Shown: positions 15,124-36,238 of the stretch, piece after piece | Position numbering within the stretch: position 1 is the stretch's first letter | Layout of the letters: each line of letters starts with the position of its first letter | Origin: Eriocheir sinensis | Lineage: Eukaryota; Arthropoda; Malacostraca; Decapoda; Varunidae | Assembly (NCBI RefSeq): GCF_024679095.1 | Contig: NW_026110563.1 | Span: forward strand, 620,001 to 684,000 | Direction of reading: 5' to 3' | DNA: 64,000 bases | Translations under genes and position numbers: made by a program | The notes under the pieces: generated by a model | Told to the model about the DNA's origin: nothing | The model's input: the letters and a program-made list of their open reading frames with translations, nothing else | The model's database searches: none

Positions 15124-15903
15124 TTTTGTATATGTATTTTTATAAAAATATGCTTTATTTTATGGGTATTTTGCATCTTTATTTTCATACAAATTTACGT
15201 TATTTTATTGATATTCTGCTCATTCATTTTGATACGATTTGACATTATTCTATGTGTATTTTGTATATATTTTTCATACAAATTTACGTTATTTTATGTG
15301 TATTTGTTTATGTATTTTGACACAAATTTACAATATTTTATGGGTATTTTGTATATATATTTCAAAAGAAATTTACCTAGTTTTATGTGTATTTTGAATA
15401 TCTATTTTGTATTTTCATACAAACTCAAATTATTTATATGTATTTTTGTAAATATTTCAATACAAATTTTAGTTGTGTTATGTGTATTTTGTAAATCTAT
15501 TTTCATTCAAATATATATTATTTTATTGGTATTTTGTTGATTTATATTGATACGAATTTACATTATTTTATATGTACTTTTTATATATATTTTTATACGC
15601 ATTTATATTATTTAATATTTATTTTGAATGTATAATTTTATACAAATTCATGGTATTTTATGGGTATTTGTATATATATTTTCATATAAATTTACATTAT
15701 TTTATGTTTATTTTGTATGTGTATTTTGTACATTTATATTTATACACATTTACTCATACAAATTTATATTATTTTATTGGTATTTTGTTTATTTATTTTG
15801 ATACGAATTACATGATTATATCTTTGTTTTCATACAAATTTAAATTATTTTATTGATATTCTGTGTACTGATTTTTAATACGATTTTACATTATTCTATG
15901 TAT
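15124..15903 (+). repeat. Satellite block, T-rich orientation
   Basis: The block matches 10580-11320, including GCTCATTCATTTTGATACG at about 15221 and the monomers ending TATACGCATTTA. It ends in a G monomer truncated at the recurrent junction attctatgtataacaaaaat. Confidence 0.88.
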
Positions 15904-15999
15904 AACAAAAATAAATACAGAAGACACAAAAATAGATATGCAAAATACATATAAACAATGTAAATTTGTTTCAAAATATATATACGAATACACATGACA
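15904..15999 (-). repeat. Short inverted insert, second copy
   Basis: The content and left breakpoint match the insert at 1321-1417, with a few substitutions (for example AGAAGACAC for AGAATACAC). It returns to plus orientation at CATGACATAGGTATTTTG. Confidence 0.85.
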
Positions 16000-16452
16000 T
16001 AGGTATTTTGAATCTTAATTTTCATACAAATTTACATTATTTTATTAATATTTTCTGTATTTATTTTGATACGATTTTACATTATTTTATTTGTGTTTTG
16101 TATATATATTTTTTATACATATTTACATTATTTAATTTGTTTTTTGTATATATATTTGATACAAATTTACGTTATTTTAAGTCTATATGTTTATATATTT
16201 TCATTCAAATTTACATTATTTTATGTGTATTTTGTATATGTATTTCAATACAAATTTAACTAATTTTATGTTTTTTGTATATTTATTTTCATACAAGTGT
16301 AAATTATTTTTGTTTATTTTTGTATATAGTTTTATACAAATTTAGGTTATTTTATGTGTATTTTGTATATCTATTTTCATTCAAATACACATTCTTTTCA
16401 TGATATTTTTTTATATATTTTGACACGAATTAACATTATTTAATGTGTATTT

Positions 16453-16579
<127 letters not shown>

Positions 16580-19155
16580 TTTATACGTATTTACATTATT
16601 TCAAGTGTATTTTGTATATATATTTCTATAGAAATCTACGTTATTTTATGTGTCTTCGTATATATATTTTGAAACAAATTTACATTGTTTTATGTGTATT
16701 TTGCATATTTTTTCAATACAAATTTACATTATTGTATGTGCATTTTGTATATTAATTTTAATACAAATTTGATTAATCTATGTGTATTTTTGTGTATGTA
16801 TTTTTATAAAAAATATGCTTTATTTGATGGGTATTTTGCATCTTTATTTTCATACAAATTTACATTATTTTATTGATATTCTGTGTATTTATTTGGTATG
16901 ATTTTACATTATTCTATGTGTATTTTGTATATATATTTTATATAAAATGTATTTGTTTTCATTTGATACAAATCTACATTATTTTATGTGTTTTTTGTAC
17001 ATGTATTTAAATTTAAATACATATTTAAATATGTATTTTTGTATATATATTTTTATGCAAATATGCGTTATTATATGGATATTTTGCAGCTTTATTTTTC
17101 ATACAAATTTACATTATTTTATTGATATTCTCTTTATTTATTTTGATACGATTTAACATTATTCTATGTGTATTTTGTATATATTTTTTATACATATTTA
17201 CATTATTTAAGGTTTATTTTGTATATATATTTCATCCAAATTTATACTATTTTATGTGTATTTGTTTATATATTTTTATACAAATTTACATTATTTTATG
17301 TGTATTTTGTATATACATTTTCATAAAAAAATTACGTTATTTTATTGTGTGTATTCGTATATATTTTGATACAAATTTTATACAAATTCATGTTATTTAA
17401 TGTGTATTTGTATATATATTTTCATACAAATTTATATTATTTTATGTGTATTTTTTCATATATTTCATTACAAATTTACCTTATTTTATGTTTATTTTGT
17501 ATATTTATTTCATTCAATTTTAAATTATTTTATGTGTATATTTGTATTTGTATTTAGGTTATTTTATGTGTATTTTGTATATATTTTCATCCAAAATTAC
17601 ATTATTATATTGGTATTTTCTTAATTTAATTCGATACGAATTTAGATTATTTCATAGGTATTTTGTATACATATTTTTATACTCATTTACATTATCTAAT
17701 GTGTGTTTTGTATATATATTTTTATGCAAATTTATTTTATGTTCATTTTTGTACATATATTTTTATAGAAATTTGCGTTATTTTATGTATATAGTTTTAT
17801 ATAAATTTACGTTATTTTATGTGCATTTTGTATATTTATATTTATACAAATACACATTCTTTTATTGCTATATTGTTTATTTATATTTATACTAATTTAC
17901 ATTATTTTATGTGTATTTTGTATACATTTTTTTATACGTATTTACTTAATTTTATGGTTATTTTGTATATGTATTTTTATAGAAATCTACGTTATTTTAT
18001 GTTTATTATTATATATATTTTGAAACAAATTTACATTATTTTATATGTATTTTGCATATCTATTTCAATACAAATTTACCTTATTGTATGTGCATTTTGT
18101 ATATTTATTTTGATACAAATTCAAATATTTTATGTGTATTTTGGTATCAATAATTTTATAAAAAATGCGTTATTTTATAGGTATTTTGCATCTTAATTTT
18201 CATATAAATTTACATTATTTTATTAATATTCTGTGTATATATTTTGATACGATTTTACATTATTCTATTTGTGTTTTGTATATATTTTTTTAAACATATT
18301 TACATTATTTAATGTGTATTTTGTATATATATTTCATACAAATTTACGTTATTATATGTGTATTTGTTTATATATTTTCTTTCAAATTCACATTGTTTTA
18401 TGTGTATTTTGTATATGTATTTCAATAGAAATTAACCTAATTTTACGTGTATTTTGTATATTTCTTTTCATACAAATTTAAATTATTTTTGTGTATTTTT
18501 GTATATAGTTTTATACAAATTTAGGTTATTTTATGTAGCATTTACATTATTTAATGTGTGTTTTGTATATATATTTTTATCCAAAGTTAATTTATTTTAC
18601 GTTCATTTTTGGACATTGTTTTTTAAAGAAATTAGCGTTATTTTATATGTATTTGTATATGTTTTCTCATACAAATTTACATTATTTTATTGCTATTTTG
18701 TTTATTTAGTTTGATACGAATTACATGATTATATGTGTATTTTGTACATTTTTTTTATACGTATTTACATTACTTAATGTGTATTTTGTTTATATATTTT
18801 TAAACAAATTTACGTTATTATATGTATTTTTATAAATATTTTGATATAAATTTACATTATTTTATGTATTTTGTATATACATTTCACTTCAAATTTAGCT
18901 TATTTTATCTGTATTTTGTATATCTATTTTCATACGAATTTAATTACTTCTGTGTATTTTTGTATATAGTTTTATACAAATTTACGTTATTTTATGTGTA
19001 TTTTGTATATTTATATTTATACAAATACACATTCTTTTTATTATTTTGTTTATTTATTTTGATACGAATTTACATTATTTTATGTTTATTTTGTATACAT
19101 TTTTTATACGTATTTACTTCATTTTACGTGTATTTTGTATATATATTTTTACAAA

Positions 19156-19777
19156 TCAACGTTATTTTATGTGTATTCGTATATATATTTTGAAACAAAT
19201 TTACATTGTTTTATATGTATTTTGCATATCTATTTCAATACAGATTTACCTTATTGAATATGTATTTTGTATATTTATTTTAATACAAATAAATTTTTTT
19301 ATGTGTATTTTTGTATATATATTTAAAAAAAAAGCGTTATTTTATGGGTATTTTGCTTCTTTATTTTCATACAAATTTACATTATTTTATTAATATTCTG
19401 TGTATTTATTTTAATACGATTTTACATTATTCTATTTGTGTTTTGTATATATTTTTTTATACAAATTTACGTTATTTTAAGTGTATTTGTTTATGTATTT
19501 TCATTCAAATTTACAGTATTTTATGTATATATTGTATATGTATTTCAATACAAATTTACTTAATTTTATGTGTATTTTGTATATTTATTTTAATACAAAT
19601 TTAAATTATTTTTGAGTATTTTTGTATATAGTTTTATACAAATTTATGTTATCTTATGTGTACTTTGTATATTTATTTTCATACAAATACACATTCTTTT
19701 ATTGACATTTTGTTTATTTATTTTGACGCGAATTTACATTATTTAATGTGTATTTTGTATATATATTTTTATACGTA
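19156..19777 (+). repeat. HOR cycle on the plus strand, 15 monomers, H missing
   Basis: Monomers resolve as A 19156-19199, B 19200-19244, C 19245-19289, D 19290-19333, E 19334-19375, F 19376-19419, G 19420-19465, I 19466-19509, J 19510-19554, K 19555-19599, L 19600-19642, M 19643-19687, N 19688-19732 and O 19733-19777. This is the same order as the reference unit, except that G ends in ACAAA and runs straight into I, as expected if G and H recombined and one monomer was lost. The following P monomer (from 19778) is fused to a D/E-like monomer near 19817. The copy shows that the order is preserved in both orientations and that cycles shorten by loss of whole monomers. Confidence 0.85.
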
Positions 19778-21324
19778 TTTACATCCTTTCATGTGTATTT
19801 TGTATATTTATAAAAAATGCGTTATTTTATGGGTATTTTGCATCTTTATTTTCATACAAATTTACTTTATTTTATTTACATTCTGTGTATTTATTTAAAT
19901 ACGATTTTACATTATTCTATATGTGTTTTGTATATATATTTTTTATACATATTTACATTATTTAATGAGTAGTTTTCATATATATTTTATACAAATTTAT
20001 GTTAATTTAAGTGTATTTGTTTATATATTTTCATTCAAATTTACATTATTTTATGTGTATTTTGTATATGTATTTCTTTACAAATTTACCTAATTTTATG
20101 TGTATTTTGTATATTTATTTTCATACAAATTTAACTTATTTTTATATATAGTTTTATACAAATTTACGTTATTTTATATGTATTTTGTATATGTATTTTC
20201 ATACAAATACTCATTCTTTTATTGATATTTTAATTATTTATTTTTTACGAATTTACATTATTTAATGTGTATTTTGTATATATATTTTTATACGTATTTA
20301 CAACATTTCATGTGTATTTTGTATATATATTTCTATAGAAATCTACGTTATTTTATGTGTATTCGTATATATATTTTGAAACAAATCTACATTATTTTAT
20401 GTGTATTTTGTATGTATATATCATTATAAATTTGCCTTATTTTAAGTTTATTTTTATATCTATTTTCATTCAAATTCAAATCATTTTATGTGTATATATT
20501 TATTTGTATTTACGTTATTTTATGTGTATTTTCTATATATATTTTCATTCAAAATTACATTATTTTATCGGTATTTTGTTCATTTATTTCGATACGAATT
20601 TAGATTATTTCATGTGTATTTTCTATACATATACATATAGAGTAAATTTCTATGAAAATATATATTCAAAATACATATAAAATTATGTAAATAAGTATAA
20701 AAATATATATATCAAATACACCTAAAAAAAATGAAAATTCGTATCAAAATAAATAAATAAAATTCCGATAAAAGAACGTATATTTGTAGGAAAATAAATA
20801 TACAAAATACATAAAATTACGATAATTTGAATAAAATATATACAAAATACACAAAATTAATTTCAATTTGTATGAAAATAGATATACAAAATACACATAT
20901 AATTAGTTAAATTTGTATTTAAATACATGTACAAAATTCACATAAAATAATGTAAATTTGTGTGAAATGAAAACAAATTCATATAAAATAACGTACATTG
21001 GTATAAAATAGATATACAAAATATACATAGAATAATTTAACATCGTATCAAAATAAATACACAGAATATCAATAAAATAATGTAATTTTGTATGAAAATA
21101 AAGGTGCAAAATACCAATAAAATAAAGCATAATTTATAATATACATAATTTATAAAAATACATATACAAAAATACACATAGAATAGCTAAATTTGTATTA
21201 AAATTAATATACAAAATGCAGGTACAATAAGATAAATTTGTATTGAAAAAATATGCAAAATGCACATAAAACAATGTATATTTGTTTCAAAATATATATA
21301 CGAATACACATAAAATAACGTATA

Positions 21325-22031
21325 TTTCTATAGAAATATATATACAAAATACACATGAAATGACGTAAATACGTATAAAAATATATATACAATACATTAA
21401 ATAATGTAAATTCGCATCAAAATACATAAACAAAATATCAATAAAAGAATGTGTATTTGTATGAAAATAGATATACAAAATACACATAAAATATTGTAAA
21501 TTTGAATAAAACTATACAAAAATACACAAAAAATAATTTAAATTTGTATAAAATATATATACAAAATACACATGAAATTAGGTAAATTTCTATTGAAATA
21601 CATATACAAAATACACATAAAATAATGTAAATTTCAATAAAAATATATAAACAAATACACTTAAAAGAACGAAAATTTGTATGAAATATATATAGAAAAT
21701 ACACATTAAATAATGTAAATATGTATAAAAAATATATACAAAACACAAATAGAATAATGTAAAATAGTATCAAAATAAATACACAGAATATTAATAAAAT
21801 AATGTAAATTTGTATGAAAATAAAGATGCAAAATACCCATAAAACAACGCATTTTTTATGAAAATATATATACCAAAATGCACATAAAATATTTAAATTT
21901 GTATTACAATAAATATACAAAATGCACATACAATAAGGTAAATTTGTATTGAAATAGATATGCAAAATACATATAAAACAATGTAAATTTGTTTCAAAAT
22001 ATACATACGAATACACATAAAATAACGTAGA
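21325..22031 (-). repeat. Complete 16-monomer higher-order repeat unit (A to P), reference copy
   Basis: Reading the minus strand from 22031 to 21325, sixteen monomers follow in order: A 21988-22031 (marker attcgtatgtatattttga), B 21943-21987 (tgcatatctatttcaa), C 21898-21942 (attgtatgtgcattttg), D about 21852-21897 (tattttggtatatatat), E about 21809-21851 (gggtattttgcatcttta), F about 21765-21808 (aatattctgtgtattta), G (attctatttgtgttttg), H, I, J (gtatatgtatttcaata), K, L (related to the usual tttttgtatatagtttta), M, N 21411-21455 (acattcttttattg), O 21370-21410 and P 21325-21369 (atttctatagaaa). The next A monomer occupies 21281-21324, so one full cycle is 707 bp. Boundaries of the middle monomers are accurate to a base or two. 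The letter names are mine. Confidence 0.9.
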
Positions 22032-25000
22032 TTTCTATAAAATATATACAAAATACACATAAAATGAAGTAAATGCGTATAAGAAAATGTATACAAAATA
22101 CACATAAAATAATGTAAATTCGTATCAAAATAGACAAACTAAATGCCAAAAAAAGAAGGTTTACTTGTATAAATATAAATATACAAAATACACATAAAAT
22201 AACGTAAAATTGTATAAAACTATATACAAAAATAAACAAAAATAATTAAATTTGTATGAAAATAGATATACAAAAGACACATAAAATAAGCTAAATTTGA
22301 ATTGAAATAAATATAGAAAATACATAAAATAATGTAAATTTGTATCAAAATATATATTCAAATACACATATAATAACGTAAATTTGTATAAAAATATATA
22401 AACAAAATACACATTAAATAATGTAAATACGTATAAAAGATATGTACGTAATGTAAAAATTTATAAAATTAAAGATGCAAAATACCCATAAAATATCTTA
22501 TATTTAAAAAAATATATATACAAAAATGCACATAAAATAATTAAATTTGTATTAAAATAAATATACAAAATACACATACAATAAGGTAGATTTTTATTGA
22601 AATAGATATGCAAAAAACACATAAAATAATGAAATTTTTTATCAAAATATATACGAATACACACAATAAAATTACGTAATTTTTTTAGGAAAATATATAT
22701 ACAAAATACACATAAAATAATGTAAATACATAGAAAAATATATATACAAAATACACATAAAATAATGTAAATTAGTATCAAAATAAATAAACAAAATTTC
22801 CTCTAAAAGAATGTATATGTGTAGGAAAATATATATACAAAATACAAATAAAATTATAAAAATTTGTATAAAAATAATACAAAAATACACAAAAATAATT
22901 TAAATTTGTTTGAAAATAGATATGCAAAATAGAAATGAAATTAGGCAAATTTTTATTGAAATACATATACAAAATACACATAAAATGATGTAAATTTGTA
23001 TGAAAATATATAAACAAATACACATAAAATAACGTAAATTTCCATAAAATATATGTACAAAATATACATTAAATAATGTAAATATGTCTAAAAATATATA
23101 TACAAAATACACAGAATAACGTAAAATCGTATCAAAATAAATAAACAGACAATCAATAAAATAATGTAAATTTGTATGAAAATAAAGATGCAAAATACTC
23201 ATATAATAACGCATATTTGTTTAAAAATATATATACAAAAATACACATAAAATAATTAAATTTGCATCAAAATAAATATACAAAAGGCACATACAATAAA
23301 GAAAATTTGTATTGAAATAGATATGCGAAATACACATAAATAATGTAAATTTGTATCAAAATATATATACGAATACACATAAAATAGAGTAAATTTCTAT
23401 GAAAATATATATTCAAAATACATATAAAATTATGTAAATAAGTATAAAAATATATATATCAAATACACCTAAAATAATGAAAACTCGCATCAAAATAAAT
23501 AAACAAAATTCCGATAAAAGAACGTATATTTGTAGGAAAATAAATATACAAAATTCACTTAAAATTACGAAAATTTGAATAAAAATATATACTAAAATAC
23601 ACAAAATTAATTTCAATTTGTATGAAAATAGATATACATAATACACATATAATTAGTTAAATTTGTATTTAAATACATGTACAAAATACACATAAAATAA
23701 TGTAAATTTGTATGAAATGAAAACAAATTCACATAAAATAACGTTCTTTTGTATGAAATATATATACAAAATATTCATAGAATAATGTAAAATCGTATCA
23801 AAATAAATACACAGAATATCAATAAAATAATGTAAATTTGTATGAAAATAAAGATGCAAAATACCCATAAAAAAAAGCATTTTTTTATGAAAATACATAT
23901 ACAAAAATGCACATAGAATAATTAAATTTGTATTAAAATTAATATGCAAAATGCACATAAAACAATGTATATTTGTTTCAAAATATATATACGAATACAC
24001 ATAAAATAACATATATTTCTATAGAAATATATATACAAAATACACATGAAATGACGTAAATACGTATAAAAATATATATACACAATACACATTAAATAAT
24101 ATGAATTCGCGTCAAAATAAATGAGCAAAATATCAATAAAAATGTATTTGTATGAAAATAGATATACAAAATACACATAAAATATTTTAAATTTATATAA
24201 AACTCTTTTATAAAATATATTTTCCAAAATAATAAAATTTTAAATTTGTATTACAATAAATATACAAAATGCACATACAATAAGGTAGATTTATATTGAA
24301 ATAGATATGCTAAATACATATAAAACAATGTAAATTTGCTTCAAAATATATATACCAATACACATAAAATAACGTAGATTACTATAAAAATATATATCCA
24401 AAATACACATTAAATGAAGTAAATACGTATAAGAAAATGTATACAAATTACACATAAAATAATTAAATTTGTATTAAAATAAATATACAAAATACACATA
24501 CAGTAAGGTAAATCTATATTGAAATAGATATGCAAAATAAACATAAAATAATGTAAATTTGTATCAAATCATATACGAATACACACAATAAAATAACGTA
24601 AATTTTTATGAAAATATATATAAAAAATACACATAAAATAATGTAAATACGTAGAAAAATATATATACAAAATACACATAAAATTATGTAAATTCTTATG
24701 AAAATAAATGAACAAAATTCCACTAAAATAATGTATATTTATAGGAAAATATATATACAAAATACAAATAAAATAACTAAAATTTGTATAAAAATATATA
24801 AAAAAATACAAATAAATAATTTAAATTTGTTTGAAAATAGATATGCAAAATACACATAAAATTAGGCAAATCTGTATTGAAATACATATACAAATTACAC
24901 ATCAAATATTGTAAATTTGTGTGAAAATATATAAACAAATACAAATAAAATAGCGTAAATTTATATAAAATATATATACAAAATATACATTAAATAATGT

Positions 25001-26184
25001 AAATGTGTATAAAAATATATATACAATATACACATAGAATAATGTAAAATCGTATCAAAATAAATAAACAGAATATCAATAAAATAATGTAAATTTGTAT
25101 GAAAATAAAGATGCAAAATACCCAAATAACAACACATATTTTTACAAAAATACACTTAAGATAATTAAATTTGTATTAAAATAAATATACAAAATACACA
25201 TACAGTATGGTAAATTTGTATTGAAATAGATATGCAAAATAAACATAAATAATGTAAATTTGTATCAAAATATATATACGAATACCCATAAAATAGAGTA
25301 AATTTCTATGAAAATATATATTCAAAACACAAATAAAATGATATAAATAAGTATAAAAATATACATATCAAATACACCTAAAATAATGTAAATTCGTGTA
25401 AAAATAAATAAACAAAATTACGATAAAAGATGCAAGATACACATTAAATAATGTAAATATGTATAAAAAATATATATACAAAAAACAAATAGAATAATGT
25501 GAAATCGTATCAAAATAAATACACCGAATATTAATAAAATAATGTAAATTTGTATGAAAATAAAGATGCAAAATTCCCATCAAATAGCGCATTTCTTATA
25601 AAAATATATATACTAAAATACACATAAAATATTTAAATTTGTATTGAAATAAATATACAAAATGCACATACAATAACGTAAATTTGTATTGAAAGAGATA
25701 TGCAAAAATACATATAAAACAATGTAAATTTGTTTCAAAATATATATACGAATACACATAAAATAACGTAGATTTCTATAAAAATATATATACAAAATAC
25801 ACATAAAATTAAGTAAATACGTATAAAAATAGATATACAAAATACACATAGAATAATGTAAAATTGTTTAAAAAAAAAAACAGAATATAAATAAAATAAT
25901 GTAAATTTGTATGAAAATAAAAATGCAAAATACCCATAAAATAAAGCATTTTTTTTTTTAAAATACATATACAAAAATACACATAGCATAATTAAATTTG
26001 TATTAAAATTAATATACAAAATGCATATACAATAATGTAAATTTGTATTGAAAAAATATGCAAAATACACATAAAACAGTGTAAATTTATTTCAAAATCT
26101 ATATACGAATACTCATAAATCAACGTAGATTTCTATAGAAATATATATACAAAATACACATCAAATGATGTAAACACGTATAAA

Positions 26185-26315
<131 letters not shown>

Positions 26316-27205
26316 CACATTAAATAATGTAAATTCGCGTCAAAGTAAATAAACAAAATATCAATAAAAGAATGTGTATTTGTATGAAAATAGATATACA
26401 ATATACATAAAATCACCTAAATTTGTATAAAACTATATACAAAAATACACAAAAATAATTTTAATTTGTATGAAAATAAATATACAAAATACACATAAAA
26501 TTAGGTAAATTTGTATTGAAATACATTTACAAAATACACATAAAATAATGTAAATTTGAATGAAAATATATAAACAAATACACTTAAAATAACGTAAATT
26601 TGTATAAAATATATATAAAAAATACACATTAAATAATGTAAATATGTATAAAAGAATATATACAAAACACAAATAGAATAATATAAAATCGTATCAAAAT
26701 AAATACACAGAATATTTATAAAATAATGTAAATTTGTATGAAATTTAAGATGCAAAATACCCATAAAATAACGCATTTTTTTAGAAATTATTTATACCAA
26801 GACACACATAAAATATTTGAATTTGTATTAAAATAAATATACAAAATGCACATACAATAAGGAAAATTTGTATTGAAATAGATATGCAAAATACATATAA
26901 AACCATGTAATTTTTTTAAAAAATATATATACGAATACACATAAAATTACGTAGATTTCTATGAAAATAAATATACAAAATACACATAAAATGAAGTAAA
27001 TACGTATAAAAAAAGGTATACAAAATAAACATAAAATAATGTAAACTCGTATCAAAATAAATAAACAAAATACTAATAAAAGAATGTGTATTGTATATAT
27101 ATAAATTTACAAAATACAAATAAAATAACGTAAATTTATATAAAACTATATGCAAAAATACACAAAAGTAATTAAATTTGTGTGAAAATAGATATACAAA
27201 ATACA

Positions 27206-28642
27206 TGTGTATTTTGTATATTTATTTTCATACAAATTGAAATGATTTTTGTTTATTTTTTTATATATTTTCATACAAATTTTCGTTATTTAATGTGTAT
27301 TTTGTATATTCATTTTCTCTACAAATATACGTTCTTTTATCTGAATTTTGTTTATTGAATTTGAAACGAATTTACCTTATTTTGTATATCTATTTTCATA
27401 CAAATTAAAATACTGCTGTGTATTTTTGTATATAGTTTTATATAAATTTACGTTATTTTATGTGTATTTTGTATATTTATATTTATACAAATACACATTC
27501 TTTTATTGGTATTTTGTATATTTATTTTGATACGAATTTACATTATTTTATGTGTATTTTGTATACATTTTTTTATACGTATTTACTTCATTTTATGTGT
27601 ATTTTGTATATATATTTTCATAGAAATCTACGTTATTTTATGTGTATTCGTATATATATTTTGAAACAAATTTACATTGTTTTATATGTATTTTGCATAT
27701 CTATTTCAATACAAATTTACCTTATTGTATGTGTTTTTTGTATATTTATTTTAATACAAATTAAATTTTTTGATGTGTATTTTGGTATATATATTTTTAT
27801 AAAAAAAAGCGTTATTTTATGGGTATTTTTATAAATATTTTGATACAAATCTACATTATTTTATGTATTTTGTATATACATTTCAATTCAAATTTAGCTT
27901 ATTTTATCTGTATTTTGTATATCTATTTTCATACGAATTCAATTACTTCTGTGTATTTTTGTATATAGTTTTATACAAATTTCCGTTATTTTATGTGTAT
28001 TTTGTATATTTATATTTATACAAATACACATTCTTTTATTGGTATTTTGTTTATTTATTTTGATACGAATTTACATTATTTTATGTGTATTTTGTATACA
28101 TTTTCTTATACGTATTTACTTCATTTTATGTGTATTTTGTATAAATATTTTTATACAAATCTACGTTATTTTATGTGTATTCGTATATATATATATTTTG
28201 AAACAAATTTACATTGTTTTATATGTATTTTGCATATCTATTTCAATACAGATTTACCTTATTGTATGTGTATTTTGTATATTTATTTTAATACAAATAA
28301 ATTTTTTCATGTGTATTTTGGTAAATATATTTTTTAAAAAAATGCGTTATTTAATGTGTATTTTGCATCTTTATTTCATACAAATTTACATTGTTTTATT
28401 AATATTCTGTGTATTTATTTTGATACGATTTTACATTATTCTATTTGTGTTTTGTATATATTTTGTTGTACATATTTACATTATTTAATGGGTATTTTGT
28501 ATATTTTAAAACAAATTTACGTTATTTTATGCGCAACTGTTAAAATATTTTGATACAAGTCTACATTATTTTATGTATTTTGTATATATATTTCAATACA
28601 AATTTAGTTTATTTTATGTATATTTTGTATATCTATTTTCAT
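27206..28642 (+). repeat. Satellite block, T-rich, left arm of a fold-back module
   Basis: The block runs N-O-P-A-B-C-D-E, then jumps within E (near 27828) into the variant monomers TTTTATAAATATTTTGATAC, continues through another A-to-H cycle, and then a distinctive gcgcaactgttaaaatattt segment near 28531. It stops at the recurrent junction attttcatttgtatcaaaat. Confidence 0.9.
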
Positions 28643-30808
<2,166 letters not shown>

Positions 30809-31642
30809 AAATGCGTTATTTTATGGGTATTTTTATAAATATTTTGATACAAATCTACATTATTTTATGTATTTTGTATATACATTTCAATTCAAATTTA
30901 GTTTTTTTATCTGTATTTTGTATATCTATTTTCATACGAATTTAATTACTTCTGTGTATTTTTGTATATAGTTTTATACAAATTTACGTTATTTTATGTG
31001 TATTTTGTATATTTATATTTATACAAATACACATTCTTTTATTGGTATTTTGTTTATTTATTTTGATACGAATTTACATTATTTTATGTGTATTTTGTAT
31101 ACTTTTTCTTATACGTATTTACTTCATTTTATGTGTATTTTGTATATATATTTTTATACAAATCTACTTTATTTTATGTGTATTCGTATATATATTTTGA
31201 AAAAAATTTACATTGTTTTATATGTATTTTGCATATATATTTCAATACAGATTTACCTTATTGTATGTGTATTTTGTATATTTATTTTAATACAAATTAA
31301 TTTTTTCATGTGTATTTTGGTATATATATTTAAAAAAAAAAAGCGTTATTTAATGGGTATTTTGCATCTTTATTTTCATACAAATTTACATTGTTTTATT
31401 AATATTCTGTGTATTTATTTTGATACGATTTTACATTATTCTATTTGTGTTTTGTATATATTTTGTTATACATATTTTCATTATTTAATGTTTATTTTGT
31501 ATATTTTAAAACAAATTTACGTTATTTTATGCGCATCTGTTAAAATATTTTGATACAAATTTACATTATTTTATGTATTTTGTATATATATTTAAATACA
31601 AATTTAGTTTATTTTATGTATATTTTGTATATCTATTTTCAT
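30809..31642 (+). repeat. Satellite block, T-rich, duplicated left arm
   Basis: The block begins with a truncated E monomer (ATGCGTTATTTTATGGGTAT) joined to TTTTATAAATATTTTGATAC, the same fusion as at about 27810-27850. It follows 27810-28642 at an offset of about 3.0 kb and ends at the same attttcatttgtatcaaaat junction. Confidence 0.9.
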
Positions 31643-35213
<3,571 letters not shown>

Positions 35214-35700
35214 GTATTTTGTATATACATTTCAATTCAAATTTAGCTTATTTTATCTGTATTTTGTATATCTATTTTCATACGAATTTAATTACTTCTG
35301 TGTTGTTTTGTATAGTTTTATACAAATTTACGTTATTTTATGTGTATTTTGTATATTTATATTTATACAAATACACATTCTTTTATTGGTATTTTGTTTA
35401 TTTATTTTGATACGAATTTACATTATTTTATGTGTATTTTGTATACATTTTCTTATACGTATTTATTTCATTTTATGTGTATTTTGTATATATATTTTTA
35501 TACAAATTTACATTGTTTTATATGTATTTTGCATATCTATTTCAATACAGATTTACCTTATTGTATGTGTATTTTGTATATTTATTTTAATACAAATTAA
35601 TTTTTTCATATGTATTTTGGTATATATATTTTTAAAAAAAATGCGTTATTTAATGGGTATTTTGCATCTTTATTTTCATACAAATTTACATTGTTTTATT
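35214..35700 (+). repeat. Short satellite block, T-rich; P fused to B
   Basis: The block follows the same order as 27880-28400, but a P-like monomer near 35510 runs directly into B (TTTACATTGTTTTATATG), so the A monomer has been lost. It ends at GTTTTATTATAAAATAATAT, an orientation junction I did not find elsewhere in the window. Confidence 0.88.
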
Positions 35701-36238
35701 ATAAAATAATATAAATTTGTATGAAAATATATATAAAAATACATATAAAATAACATGAATTTGTATAAAATTTGTTTCAAAATATATACGAATACACACA
35801 ATAAAATAACGTAAATTTTTATGAAAATGTATATATACAATACACATAAAATAGTTTAAATACGTAGAAAAACATATATACAAAATACACATAAAATAAT
35901 GTAAATTAGTTAAAAATTAAATACACAAAATTCCAATAAAAGAATGTTTATTTGTAGGAAAATATATATACAAAAAACAAATAAAATAACTAAAATTTGT
36001 ATAAAAATATATACAAAAATACACAAAAATAATTTAAATTTGTTTGAAAATAGATATGCAAAATACACATATAGTTAGGCAAATTTGTATTGAAATACAT
36101 ATACAAAACTCACATAAAATAATGTAAATTTGTATGAAAATATATAAACAAATACATATAAAATCACGTAAATTTGGATAAAATATATATATACAAAATA
36201 TACATTAAATATTTTAAATATGTATAAAATATATTATA
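35701..36238 (-). repeat. Short satellite block, A-rich orientation
   Basis: The block begins in the inverse ATTGTGTGTAT cassette (ACACACAATAAAATAACG near 35795) and ends at TATATTATATTATATATAT. Its last 300 bp match 13213-13595. Confidence 0.85.

Noticed and set aside
30996..31553. Open frame of 185 codons repeated with variations near 27460, 43773 and 50567, suggesting a gene family.
   Set aside because: The recurrence follows from the satellite duplications. The residues simply track monomer letters, and the frame differs between copies.
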